Assembly: GCA_018881555.1 (NCBI GenBank) | Contig: JACAXG010000123.1 | Coordinates: 465,354 to 529,353, forward strand | DNA: 64,000 bases | Source: Amblyornis subalaris | Taxonomy: Eukaryota > Chordata > Aves > Passeriformes > Ptilonorhynchidae | Reading direction: 5' to 3' | Shown: positions 24,681 through 36,518 of the stretch, piece after piece | Layout: the number at the start of each line of letters is the position of its first letter | Numbering within the stretch: position 1 is the stretch's first letter | The notes under the pieces: model-generated | Told to the model about the DNA's origin: nothing | Database searches by the model: none | What the model saw: the letters and a program-made list of their open reading frames with translations, nothing else | Made by a program: the position numbers and the translations under genes

Positions 24681-27600
24681 TATTTGAATATTGCAGCTTT
24701 GCCCTCTCTAGTGCTGAGTCTAGATGAAGTTTCTATGATAAACTTTTAATGTAAGTGAGGTACTTGATGGAAAACTGGCAGCAGACTTTTTAAAATAATT
24801 ATGTTTCATAAATTTATACCTATTGCTTGAACATTTTTCAAGACCAAAACTTAAGACAGAGTTGAAAGTCATTTCAGAATAAAAGGAAGGAACGTTAAAG
24901 TAAGCTTAAGANGCCTAAACATCACTTAAGCTAGAAGGCAATTGTAATCTAGAAGNACTGTAACAAAAAAGCTGATTCACTTCCTAGAATAAAGGATATA
25001 TTTGGCAGGTGATCTGCTAAAGTTCCTAATGTGTTATGTTATACTCTAGAGAAAATAAATAAACTACCAAAAAAGTACAAACTGTTAACCTCTAAGTGGA
25101 GTAGATGCTGCTGTTTGTTTAAGAAGTTCTGGAATGCTCTGGCATTGTTTCACTTTCTAGCACAAAAGAAGAAATGACCTCTTCATGAAAAGAATGCTGT
25201 GGATAAGCTGGTTGGTACCTTATCAACTCTGCTATTGTAGTTATGCCAGCCAGACATGTTAGTGTGACTTAGACATACCCTGCTATGGTATTTATACTTT
25301 GTCAGAGGTGTTCTGAGATTGATTTGTGACCTCATCTGGCACAGAGATGCTGCCAAGTTCTCAAAATTGATAAAATTTAAGTCCACTTTACAAGTTTATT
25401 TAAAATTTCCTGTCTTCAAAGAACTTGGAAAAATATGATGGTTTGCTACCTTTAACATACCTATTTGCTGCTGATATTCCCATTCATCTACTCTTCTCAA
25501 ATCTTATTGCTTCTAACAAATGGCAATCTGAAATACCACAGCTACTGGCATTTCTTTCAGATATGTTTGGGCTTGGGTTTTAAATAATAATTTTTCCAGG
25601 GGAATTGTGTGAGAAAATTGCTGCATGCAAGGTGTGTGGATTCTAACTGTAGTGAAGGGCAGATCTTTAAATGTTCTCTGGTTAGCTCTGAGCAGAGTCA
25701 GAGACAGATAGGACTAGCCCAACATGCTTTCTATCACTTAATAAACCAATCTAATCAGGCAAGAACAATTCTTTTGATTTGAGAGCCACAAGTATGGTCA
25801 TGTGTAGGGAAGTGTTCTCTATTTTTAGTAAGCTGATTCTCAGCATCATGCAATGTTGAAAGCATGGGGTAGGGGAGCTGGAAAGAGATCATTTGGGGTT
25901 GATTTTTTTACTTAATTTCTTCTTTGTTTTTCCTATGCCAGATTGAACAAAATTAGATTGGTCAGAGAGGTATATTAAGAAGCAGACTTATTGTTTGCTG
26001 GGTAGTAGTGCAAGGGGTAGAAAAATACAACAACATGCAGGTGGCTGAAAGAGATTGAGGCTATTGGGAAAAAGGAATATACATATGGACGAACGAATCT
26101 TTAAAAAAAAAAGGCAACAACCCACATCCTATTTTTTAGCAATGACTCAGCTATCTCTAGATAGTTCAGGTTGTACAGAAATAGAACAGTTTGAATTGAT
26201 TCTTGTTGGTTTGGGTCTTTGTGCCAAGCAGGCCTCAGATAGGATCTGAGGAGGTCTAAGTGGGTTGCAAAAGCCTCTTGCAAAGTATTTGCAAAAATTG
26301 TAGGCAGTATGTGGAAAATCAATGTTCCTGTTCCATTTTCCCACCAACAAACTCCTGTTCCTGCCATTTTTTTTTCATTTCTTCCAATTGGTATTCTATA
26401 CGTGTAGTTATTAGATGTTAAGAATTGTTTTTCAAAATGGAGAAGAGGAATGTATATCCTAACTATTAGAGTATGAAAGAGCAGTCCATAAAAGTAGTTA
26501 TAATAAGGTGCGTGAGAAGAAGTGATGTGGAGCAAGCTTTTGAAATGAAGGGACAGCAGTAGATTGCCAAACTGGAGATATAGGGACCTGAGGCTTTCTG
26601 GCAGCTGCTCTCAAGGAGCTACAAAGCTGAAGCAGTGATTTAAGGAAGAGGAAGTGCTGCCAGCAGAGAAGGTGCAATTCAGCAGGGCACTGGCAGTAGC
26701 ACAGGGATGTGGCATTAGGTTTCAGGTAAGGAGAAGGTGGCGAAGGATAACAATAGAGGAGAAGGTAAAAGTTTCAGATTTATGTATGATAAATGCAGGA
26801 GATTGGAGATTGACAGTTTATCTTCCTAAATATCAAATAGTGATGTTTGAGAAACACATTCAGCCTAGAGGAGCTGGCTGTTGGTGTCTAAGCAGGGAAA
26901 ATAACCTTTGTCCTGGGTATGTTTATTTGCTTCCTCTATGAATTGCAATGTGTGAGGAACCTCTTACTGAGAAGTTAATAAAATTTTCACTTAAGAATTC
27001 TGTTTGCCCTACTCTTGTGGAAAAGATGGGAAAACAGTTGCTTTTCATTATGTAGCTATCAATCTCAAATTTGTACTTTTATACACAAGTGTAGAATATG
27101 CAATAAGACTTCATAATGTATGCTGCCAAGTTTGGTTTTCCAGAAAATTGGGAAGCAAAAAATTTCTAGAACTGTTAGCAATTCAAGCCTCTGTGCATTT
27201 TGACAGAGCATTGCTGCTGAGACTGGCATTTGATGTTCAGAGGAACTCAGGCTTCTAGGGATCTCCAGTTCATAATGGAGACAAAACTTGAGTTTTTGGG
27301 GTTCTGGAAACTAGGTGGCCTGGAGTGTTCTTCAGAATTTAACTTAATCTGAGCTCTTGCTTAGGGCAATGAATTAATGTAGTCATTTAACGGAACTGTC
27401 AGTACATGTCACAATCAGGACTGGAAAACTTTCATGTACAAATTGACCAGATAAACTATTAATTGTCTTGACAATATCCTTGGCATTCTCTGAAACCATA
27501 GTGCACTTCAGTAGCAGTTTCTTGTTTTTTGTTTTGCTTTAGGTTACAGTTGACCTCTTGGTGCTACTCCCAAAATTCTGAGGATAATTTTAAGACACTT

Positions 27601-30600
27601 AGTTATCTGTGTGTTAGTTATGTTTTGAAGGTTTGCTATTTTCCCTTAAAAGTGCACATTTAAGCATTCATTTTTTGGAGAATCTTGAATATTATGTCTT
27701 TGTGAGCTCAAGTTCACCTTTTTTCTCTCAAATGCCATCCTAAAGATCTGAAAACAAAACATTCATCCATACTATAGTTCTCCTGATTTAGGATCTGCTT
27801 AATACATCATATAATTTGAGATGTTTTCTTGGAATAAGTGAAAACAAAGTATATAGGTGTTAGTGTGTGTGTGTATATATATGTGTATGTATGTATACAT
27901 ATAACATTTTAACCTATATGTTAAATAATCCAATTTCATAGCCAAGCAAACAGAAAAGAAAAATAATGAGTCTCTCTAGGTCAGATTCTTTTTCATCTTA
28001 AAATGCAGCAAAAATTAATCCAAAACTGTATGTCCAAACAGCTAAAAAGCAGCTTAATGTAATTTCTGTAATATTTCATATTTGAGATCGGGCAATTCTA
28101 CCTTCACTACTGCCTTTTTGTGAAATGATATCAGAAAGTAACATACTAAATATAGGATAGGAAATAGTGTGGAAATTGCTCCAGGAATTCAGTAGCGTCT
28201 TTAACCCTGGTGTAAAACATGAGGGATCTAGTCTTATTAGGTTAAGACTCTTTCATCTCTAATTAATTACAAAAGGGCTTCAGGGTTTCCTTTTAAAATT
28301 TTTAAATATTTGTTTTTAAGAAAATTGAAGTTACTTCTCTCATCTTTTCTATCATATTTTAAGGCAGTACTACTTGTGATGAGTAATGTGTCTCAATGGG
28401 CAATTGTGAATAAAAGAATATACTTCCTGTGATACACTTTCCCAAATACACTCTAGAAAATATTTCTGCAATGCTCTTGTGATTGTTTTATTCAAAAGCA
28501 TGACGCATCTTAAATACTTAAATCAACTCATTGCTCTATTCAATCTAGATAGAATTCTCTGTCAGCACCTTTGCCAAGTATCCAATTGAATCTACAGTAC
28601 AGAAAATTGATCAGAGTTGTTATTGGTGAGAACCTGAAAATACAAAGCCAATAACTAGAGTTGCACTCTGTGTTCAGTAGCTGGACGAGCTACAATCAGG
28701 TTTGGCCCNGAATAAAATTAACTCATTATGTCTGAATTCCAGCTCACTCTTCTACAGGTTGTGACTCAGACAGTTAATTATAGTGATGTCTTGGGAATTC
28801 GATATCAGAGTTTTTTTACAGGCTTGTCATCACCTGGAACTTTGGAAAAATGGTGTTAACTAGTCTGTACTTCAGCATATACCCACCTACAAGCATCCAT
28901 TGTGTTTATGTATGGCTTTGCATTTAAGCAAGTCAACCAATCAATATTAAAAAAAAATTCGGTCTTTTTAAATTTGAGACCTTCAATAGATGATGATTTC
29001 TTTATGATTAGAACAATTTCCCTTCATAAGTCTTTTTCAATATATCATCAAGTGATTACAGAAATTGGATGACGATCAAAAAGATCTGTAATTCTTAATA
29101 ATATTCAGGATGGCTGAGGTGTTTTCCTAGTTGGATAGTTAATATATCTAGGAATAATTGCAATGCTATGTAATAAATAAAATGCTGATTTTAATACAAC
29201 AATTGCTTCTTAACTTAGGATCTGCTCTTTTGACATTTCCTGTCCATGGATGAAAATGTATTTTAATANTTGTGGAATATTTGTGGAAGTTCATGCTTTT
29301 AAAACAGTTTTAGAATGGAAATTAATTATTCATAAAACAATGAATTTTAATGAATTCTATGCAGGTAACAGTTCTTGAGTTGATTTAAGAATTAAATGCT
29401 TCCTTAATGGAGGTATATGTTTTATATTGTATGGAGATGGTTTGAGACAGCTGGAAACTAGTCTGTGAAGGAAAATAGCAGGAAGGTCTAAATTACAATG
29501 GTGAATGATATGCTGATACAAGTATCTATAGATAAGGCTGAGAATAGTGCTTGTTATTTCTGTCTCAAAACTGAAGATTGTTAGCAATGTTCTGGTGAAG
29601 AATTGGTGAATACTAGTTTTCTTTCAGCTTTGATTGTTCTGATATGAGCAACTGTCCTCCAGGTACTAGAAGTGAGATCAGGAAGCTCATTTGAATTAAC
29701 GTGGGAGTAGGATTTGAGCAAAGATACCAAATGAGGTGTTCTATTTTCGGCTAATAATGCAGCAGGCAGTGGTTATCTTTAAGCACTTAAATACTCATTG
29801 TAGGGTCCATATGACTCTACACCTTGCATATAAATTTTTGTAAAAGGGGAGCAGGCTATCAGCCACTATTTCAGCTGCCTGGTTCTGGAGCTGTCCTAGA
29901 AACACAGACATACCAGTGTAACTGGGCCTTGGGGGACTACNGGAGGTTATTCAGTCTCACAGCCACACTGTAGGTCCAGTTCACATCCGCACTTACGATT
30001 TCAGTGGGTTTTGCTGGAAGAAATTTTATGACTTTGCAGAGCATGCATCAGAAACTGTTTCTAGGGCTTCTGTGGAGCTTTTAGGTAAACCCAGNTTAGC
30101 TTCTCACATTTTGTACTTTAATTGTTTGCTGAATTGGAGCCATAATCTGCAGTTGGGTTAAGCCTCTTCTAATTTCCCCCTAATCACTTATGAAACTGCA
30201 GAGACGGAAACATTGCATGTGCATGTATATTGTTAAATCCTATGGGCATACCGCAGGAAAAAGCTCCATCACTCTTTTCTAGGCAGGAGTCTGCCTGCAT
30301 TACAGATGCAGTTCTAGATCCTTAAATATTGAATTATGAACTTGTGATCTTAAAATGGGGTTTTTATTTCTACAAAAATTCAAAAACATTTTTATGAATA
30401 TACTTCCACTGTACTTTAAGGTGCTTGTATATGTATAGATAGAGAGATATGGACAAACATCTTGAAACCTTTCCAAGCTGTAACCTATTGTTTGAAAACT
30501 CATGGCCTCTGTTTCCAAAAGCTATTTTAGCCTGCCTGTGGNGAGTATTATGATACTAACCACACAGTGCAATAAAGTGATAGAAAACCTGTTTGTGTCT

Positions 30601-31266
30601 TCCCTTACTGAAAAGCATTTTTAATTTTTTTTTAAAGTCAGTGACTGTACCAATGCATTAACGAGAAAGAGACTGGATGTGCAGTCTGTTTCATGTTGCT
30701 TATTAACAAAAAAAGCTAGCGAACCAATCATGGTGAAATGGTATTCTTGTAATGCAGGCTGGTTTTGTTTTAATACTTAGTATGTAAATAATTACTTCAG
30801 TAGTTTAATGTTTTCCAGGCAAAGCTTCAGAACTGAGTTGCCAAATCAGCAGACATCCCTTGATCAAAAGTACTGTTGAACAGTAGTCATGGCACAAATA
30901 GTATGTGTTTGAGTCATGGGAGCTGGGGGTACTTTTGCCTGATGCTGGCACAGACTCAGCCTCAGCTGCAATTTAAGATGTGGACATCCACCCATCTTGT
31001 TTAAGAAGGCTAAGAGACAAAGAAACAAGACTAAATTAGCATTACTGTTGAAGCACCTATTTAAATATACCGAAATGTTTCAGCTCCAACACCTCAGAAA
31101 TCTAAACATAATTTACCTACTTGTTTCTTTGTGAGCCCAGGTCACTTTCATAGAGCTCGATACTCACTTTCAGAGAAACTAGCACTTAGACAAGGCAAAG
31201 AAGGTAAAGATGCTGAGGGAAGAAATGTGTAAAATCCACCCGAGCAGACCTTAGTTCTCTGCTCAG
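24681..31266. other. Gene-free stretch
   Basis: AT-rich sequence with no recognised gene. The longest open frame of the window (144 codons, minus strand, 26101-26535) is here, but it ends in an oligo-phenylalanine run coded by the complement of a poly-A tract and has no family resemblance. A purine-rich patch at about 26540-26760 ends in 'ggtttcag|gtaagg'; I could not connect it to an exon. Confidence 0.5.
27862..27904. repeat. TG/TA microsatellite
   Basis: Compound simple repeat of (GT)n, then (AT)n, then GTAT units. Such purine/pyrimidine alternation is polymorphic in length and may be useful as a marker. Confidence 0.95.
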
Positions 31267-31507
31267 GACTCCACTCTGACACCACTGCCCTTGGATCCTG
31301 ACAGCAGCAAATTCACTTGGAGTGGTGGAGCAGCAGAGCTTTGTCTACAAGTTGTATTCAGAGGTGAAAAATCTGAAGCCCTAGAAAAGAACTTTTCAGT
31401 AGCCCTAGAAAAGTATAACCGAACAAGGAAAGATGATGATTTCATATATGTACTGAGTCAATCCCTGCTCACAATAGCAAGTTCTGACCAATACTCAGAA
31501 TTCTTGG
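31267..31507 (+). other. Exon-like open segment upstream of the CpG island, unidentified
   Basis: A good 3' splice-like site ('ttagttctctgctcag') is followed by 241 nt open from the first codon, ending at a donor-like 'TTCTTGG|gtatga'. The upstream frame is closed by a stop within about 15 bases of the acceptor. The translation (about 80 residues) is well mixed: it begins DSTLTPLPLDPDSSK, has KFTWSGGAAEL and ends DQYSEFLG. A 13-base direct repeat at 31377-31389 and 31401-31413 keeps frame (24 bases apart) and gives ALEK twice. The exon would enter in phase 0 and leave in phase 1. It lies about 0.5 kb upstream of the CpG island, so if real it would belong to another transcript or an upstream alternative exon. 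I do not recognise the protein; chance is not excluded. Confidence 0.25.
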
Positions 31508-32039
31508 GTATGAGATGCAGTATGCTTGCTTAAATACATTTAATGCTTCTAAACGATTTTCCGAGAACTTAAGGTTGAAGAGTGCTGTTTGTGCTCTCTA
31601 GCTTTTATTCCTGACTCTTTAGGCAGTTGAGATATTGGTTAATGACAGGTCTTGAAGAGTGGAAATTTTTATAAGCAGTTTTAAATTGCTCATGAATGTC
31701 TCCTTTTCTTCCTACTTCTAACTGAAATGAAAAAAAAGGTGTTATTTTAAATAGGATTAAATTAGTTTACATGGTGATTGCAATGTACAGTCTTTGAATG
31801 TTGTGTAACAAGCAGCAACCTTTAACCCTTTAAGATCAATCAATGTGTTTACAAACACTAGGAATTGTGATAATGTCAGGGGTTGGCTTGTTGTGATTGA
31901 GTGGGGGCTTGGGCTTTATTGTCGGGAACTAGCTGACTACTGTATAATGGTTATTCCTACCGGTTATTTCCTAAGTAAAGACGATTATTTACCCTGAGTG
32001 CTTATACAGTGCCCTGTCAATTTCGGCGCTTCAGTTTGG
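31508..32039. other. AT-rich flank of the CpG island
   Basis: No gene recognised. The sequence switches from AT-rich to CpG-rich within about 60 bases near 32,020-32,080. Confidence 0.6.
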
Positions 32040-32195
32040 TGCATCAGAGGAGCTTTGCATCGCACGGCGCTTTGCAGCCCCCGCGCCCGGGTGGCTCTCG
32101 GCGGTGCTCCATCCCCGCTGCGGCGGTGCCGGTGCCGCGGGGGGCTCGGGGGCGCGGGCGCGGCGGCTCCTGGGCGGGCGCGGTGCCGGAGCCCC

Positions 32196-32218
32196 GGGGC
32201 GGGCAGGGCCGGGCCGGG
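32196..32218 (+). promoter_or_regulatory. G-quadruplex-forming motif in the CpG island
   Basis: Five G runs of three or four, separated by one or two bases (GGGG-c-GGG-ca-GGG-cc-GGG-cc-GGG), satisfy the usual G3+N1-7 pattern. Such motifs are common at CpG-island promoters near the transcription start. Confidence 0.7.
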
Positions 32219-32236
32219 CTGCTGTTGGCTGTTGCC

Positions 32237-32323
32237 ATGGCTCCGGCAAGCCGGGGGAGCCCAATGAGCGCTCTGCGGCGGTGCCGAGGGGACCAGCCAT
32301 TTTGCTTATGGAAAACAATGTGA
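32237..32323 (+). other. Short ORF with strong Kozak context, possible uORF
   Basis: The start is 'gttgccATGG', a near-ideal Kozak context. The frame runs 28 codons (MAPASRGSPMSALRR...) and stops at 32321-32323. It overlaps the start of the next frame (32308) in a different register, an arrangement typical of upstream ORFs in 5' leaders. It may equally be chance in GC-rich DNA. Confidence 0.25.
32296..32304 (+). promoter_or_regulatory. YY1-type motif, first copy
   Basis: 'gccattttg' matches the YY1 core GCCATnTT. YY1 sites of this kind sit just downstream of the start in many CpG-island promoters. The motif is inferred by eye, with no binding data. Confidence 0.45.
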
Positions 32324-32395
32324 CATATTATGCTGCGCTGTACCGGGGAATAAACAAAAATCCCGTCGGGGGACGCAGAAGAAACGGGCATAATA
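32308..32395 (+). other. Candidate first coding exon, unidentified
   Basis: An ATG at 32308 opens 29 codons plus one base (MENNVTYYAALYRG..., then basic GGRRRNGHN) up to 'ATA|gtgagt', a consensus 5' splice site at 32396. If spliced there it would leave in phase 1; unspliced, it stops at 32401-32403. Unlike the surrounding GC-driven frames, the peptide is not proline/alanine/arginine rich at its N-terminus. The ATG context ('gctt' before ATGG) is only fair. I do not recognise the N-terminus. The CpG-island setting makes a first exon here plausible. Confidence 0.22.
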
Positions 32396-32431
32396 GTGAG
32401 TAATTCCGGCGGCAGAGCGGGCTCGCGAGCT

Positions 32432-32440
32432 GCCATTTTG
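32432..32440 (+). promoter_or_regulatory. YY1-type motif, second copy
   Basis: A second exact 'gccattttg' lies 136 bases after the first in the same orientation, just past the candidate splice donor at 32396. Paired, co-oriented YY1 motifs inside a CpG island support a + strand promoter but do not prove it. Confidence 0.45.
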
Positions 32441-32810
32441 ACAGGCTGGCGGCTGTCGCTCCCGCTGCCGATCGGGGGAGGTGGAATGCGGGGCGATAAT
32501 GCTGCATATCTGCTGTCAGGCAGCGGAGCGGGGGTTTGTCGTGTGAAGGCAGGGTTCCTCCGCAGTGCCGTCTCGGCAGCTGGCTAGCCGCCGCTGCGAG
32601 CGGGAGCCGGGGATCCGGGAGCAGGGAGTCGCCCTTGCTCCTGCCGCTCCGGAGCGCGGCGGGCGCCGAGGAGCGGGCGCTGCCGGGGAGCAGGTGTGCG
32701 GCTCGGCCCCGCTCCGCTGCGGCTCCCGCGCTGCTCCCGGCAGCTTGGCTGCGAGCTGCCGCCGCGGGACTCCTCCACAAAAGAGAGCCGCCGTGCGCCT
32801 CGGCTGCTGG

Positions 32811-32830
32811 GAGAGGAGAGGAGAGGAGAG
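32811..32830 (+). repeat. (GAGAG)4 pentanucleotide repeat at the island edge
   Basis: Four perfect GAGAG units directly precede 'gtacctggg', which could be a 5' splice site (GAG|gtacct). A purine-rich simple repeat of this kind could act as a GAGA-type element or as exon-end sequence; neither is proven. Confidence 0.85.
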
Positions 32831-33467
32831 GTACCTGGGCACGGGCTGGTGCGGTTCTGTGACAGAGCTGAGCACAACTTCGCGCAAGAGACCAGCTTTT
32901 CTAGGTATCTGCGCGTTGAAAGGTTGGCTTTGGTCGGTGGCTGGTTCAGAGTGGTTGCTGAATTCATTGATCTGACTGCGTTGTCTAAATATTTCGATGT
33001 GGGGTTCCATATGGTTGCTGATTCAGAAAGATGTTTCCAATAGATGATATAAATTTTAGTAGATAATTCTGCTAAAAGGCAAGGATTATTTTTTTGTTTG
33101 TATTTTCATTGTGCTTTTTGCCATCAGGATAGCATGGGTGAAATAAAATATTGTAGAACTCGTGAGCATGTGTGAAAAGCCTTACATCACTGAGTTCATC
33201 ACTAGTGGATTCCATGCATTGTGTTCAGCCTCAGTGTTAGATTTAAATTGTCCAACTGCTGCTGTGCAGTATGTAGGTCATAATAAAAAGCAGCTTTTTC
33301 ACCAGCTTTCAATAGACTGCGTGCCCCAGTGCTGTGGTTGATTAGTTCGTGGTACTTGTGCTGTTAAGAGTAGTGGTATTATAGCCAGCTCACACCTCCT
33401 TTTTAAAGATATCGCACGTTCCGTGCTAGACAGAGCACAACACACCCATTGTGTCCCTCCGTTTGGC

Positions 33468-33549
33468 GTTCAATAAAAGGAAGGAAACGAGCACTCCACA
33501 TGGAGCACCAGCACATTAATAGCGCAAGACGGTTAAACTTTTATTGAAC
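33468..33549. repeat. 12-bp perfect inverted repeat carrying polyadenylation signals on both strands
   Basis: The arms 'gttcaataaaag' (33468-33479) and 'cttttattgaac' (33538-33549) are exact reverse complements, 58 bases apart. Each arm contains AATAAA in its own outward sense: 33472-33477 on + and 33540-33545 on -. The layout would fold as a long-loop hairpin or supply poly(A) signals to transcripts from either side. Confidence 0.85.
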
Positions 33550-36503
33550 AATCCCGGTGATTCTGAGATAGTCTACTGGAGGTAGAGAAAATAAAAACAC
33601 TAAGACGAATGTAAGGAACTAATTAGAATGGGAGGGATCTTCTAATAGGGACTATGTGTTAATGCTGTAGATTTTTAGTGCAAAATGAACTGTTCTGAAT
33701 AGTTATTAATCACAACACATCTGCTGTAGTTAAACCTAGGTCAATAAAACCTCAGTCCCTCAGGACAGATAACGTTTCCATTAAAGGTAGCATTTTCCAA
33801 ATGACCAGCTGTATTCTTATGCAATAATTCAATTTCTGAATTAACTTATANTGAAATGCATTAAGTTACTTTGTCAACTGAACCAAATATTCTGATTCAC
33901 TTTGCATCTATAGAAAATGAGATGATATTTTGCTCTTAAGTCTTCTTTAATAATTATGTGGATTTAAATCCCACTGAGATGAGCCATTTGTTTGGACAGT
34001 TGAGTGGGCATGAAATCAAGAATTTGAGGTCTGGTATCTTTATAGTTAAATTAGTAACCAGCACTGTGTAACTACNAGCCAAATTCCAATGTGTTGTTTC
34101 TGTATATATCCGGCAAAGGCATTTGAACAAGCGTGTTCAGCAACTATCCTCCAAATGAGACATTGCGTTTGGAAGCGGCAGTGTATAATTGGATTGCTAC
34201 TATGCATTTTCCCCGTTAGAAAAGCTCCATCTTACTTGAACCATTTCAGGATTTGGTTTTTTGGTGAATGCACAGACCAACTTCTTTATACCTCTGTGTA
34301 GGGGTCACACAGTAAATGGTTTAGAGAACTGCCTTCATCTCTGTTCTCGGAAGTGGAATGTGCATTTACAGTGTGGTACTACATGAATATTTATGATTGA
34401 GGCTGTGATTATGATGAAAATTATAAACAAGCAGAGCTAGTATTTACTTTCAGATATTGGTAAGTCTTTAACAAAGAGATAAGGAGCTTTTGTTACAACA
34501 ATAAGAAACATGGACATAGCAGTATATACAAAGTGAAGGATGTAGTTCAAGGTGGGCATAATCTCACTGTGAAGAATGTATGGTGTCAGGAAAACAAGTG
34601 GAGACTAGCTATGACTAATCACTAAACAGTGTGCACCCATTAGGTGCTGATGCATCTTATTAGTCAGTATTATTTAAACCAATATTCTGCACTCTTTTGA
34701 CTCTGCTTTTCTCCTTTTGTTATTTTTCTCATATCGATTCCCAGCTCCCTTACTGTCTCTTTGGCAACATCCGATCCCATCAGAGCTATTTGTAAATCAA
34801 ATCGGTGACTGTCAGTAATGGTCATGGAGGTGCTGCAATAGAATCTGATGTGGAGGAAGAATTTAAATGAGTTAGAGGTAAAAAGCAGCAACCAAGTAGT
34901 GAGCCTATCCAGTGCGAACTAATTCCTCATGATGTAAGATATAAAGGCCTAGAATTGGGTCACTGATGTAGAAATCAGATGGGCATGCATGTAGAGGGGC
35001 TTTTTTCATCTCATGATGAATTGAAGTGTGCTTATAAACAGAAGGTTTACAAGAAGACCTTGAAAATAATATGACATAGGACAAACTGGAAATTTTTATA
35101 TTAGAAATGCTAGCATCAAGTTCTAGTTGAAGTCTAGAAGTTTTTCAGGTTTCAGTGGAGCCATGATTGCTATCAAGAGGTGATTATACATTATTTGAAA
35201 GCCTCTAGGTTATCCGTAATCAGGCTCTCTCTTGGTCAGCAGAGATCTAAATAACATCAGTTGTTGTGCTTTAGCATTACAGTCGCTTCAAACATTTTTT
35301 TTAGACAGATGACCTTAGAAGGTGACTCTGGGTCCATGTGCACCTCTTAAACAGGATACCAACAAAGCAAAAGCACGCAGATGAATTGTAAAATGCANTA
35401 TCATAGTAGCAGGTGCAAATAGTAATAGAAATAAGAGACCAGGATGACCAAAGGAGGTAAAATCAAGTGGTGTAACAGCCTTTTTGGTATGCTGTTTGTT
35501 TAAAGTAATCAGGTTTGAGCAGTGATAAGCATCAACCAATCGTGGGGTGTGTGGAGCACAGTAACCTTATACAAGCTAGTGTGGAAATGTGTTATCTACC
35601 CTCAGTCTATGGACTATTCTCGGTGTACTTATATATATGACCAACCTGTGAGCAGCAAACCAGATGGTATGTACCTAGGGAAGACACTCAGGTATCAAGT
35701 TAGGGTACATTGTTTGATGTTACATTGTGGAATGGCTGAATGTCACTTCTGTACTGGAAGGATTGGGTATTTAATATAATACATCAATTATGGGGTTGCA
35801 TCTGGAGTAGACAAACTCCATCAGATGTGACCTTGGAACAGTATTTATGCTCCAGTGAGGCTGTCTGCACAAACATAGAAATAAAAATTGTCAATTTCTG
35901 CTGGTTTGTAAACTAGAATTGTACAAATGTATACTTTGTTATTTTGTCTTACTGCTCTGATATCAGTCCTTTTTCATGTCATTATTTCCTACTGGATTCA
36001 GCATGTTACCATTGCCAGTGTGAATTTCCTTTCTTTACTGCTGTATGTAGTGTGTAGCTTCCTTTTTGAGAGAAGACTATGCCATAGTGTTGCTATGTGT
36101 TCATTTTTATTCAAATAGTGTGGTGTCTTATCGTAAAAGTGTTTTGACAAGAGCTGACCTTTCTGAAATTATGAAGCTTCTTAACGTTTTAGGACTAAAC
36201 CAAAAGCTAAAAAGACTTTCAAAGGCACTGATGTAATGGAAAACTTCATGTATGGGAGGGNAAAGGGAGAGAAGTAAGTACTTAAAAGGGCAGCATGTAT
36301 CTTTGAGTAAAGGCATGCTGGATGACCACATTTTAGGTCTACTGCTGCTTTCAGTGCTTTTGAAGCATGTATTGTATTTTTCTGTTCAGATGTATTGTTC
36401 CATAACAGTGATACATCATAGCTAATGCTGCTGTAAAGTAGGAAATTCCAAAGGCGGACCCCTTTCTTCTGTTATTTCTAACTTCTTTCCCTAAATAGAT
36501 TGA

Positions 36504-36518
36504 TTTTTTTTTTTTTTT
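36504..36518. repeat. Poly-T tract, 15 T
   Basis: A homopolymer run within AT-rich sequence. It could be the tail of an antisense retroposed fragment, but no body is recognised. Confidence 0.9.

Larger units (their letters stand above)
32040..32860. promoter_or_regulatory. CpG island, probable promoter with first exon
   Basis: About 800 bases of very GC-rich, CpG-dense DNA in an otherwise AT-rich, CpG-depleted window, with many 'gcg', 'cgg' and 'ccg' words and runs such as 'ggggcgcgggcgcggcggct'. In vertebrates such islands mark constitutively unmethylated promoters. Supporting elements are a CCAAT box at 32261-32265, two 'gccattttg' YY1-type motifs in the same orientation (32296, 32432), and GC-box-like stretches; there is no obvious TATA box. 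Possible + strand 5' splice sites are at 32396 (gtgagt) and 32831 (gtacct). Open frames of over 100 codons exist on both strands, as is usual for GC-rich DNA, so they are not evidence of coding. The gene it serves is not recognised and the direction is uncertain. Confidence 0.85.

Noticed and set aside
26101..26535. 144-codon minus-strand frame, the longest in the window
   Set aside because: It has no family resemblance, ends in oligo-phenylalanine coded by the complement of a poly-A tract, and overlaps another frame in a different register with no splice support.
32031..33043. Many frames of 95-164 codons on both strands over the CpG island
   Set aside because: GC-rich DNA lacks stop codons by composition; the products are low-complexity Ala/Gly/Pro/Arg and conflict with one another.
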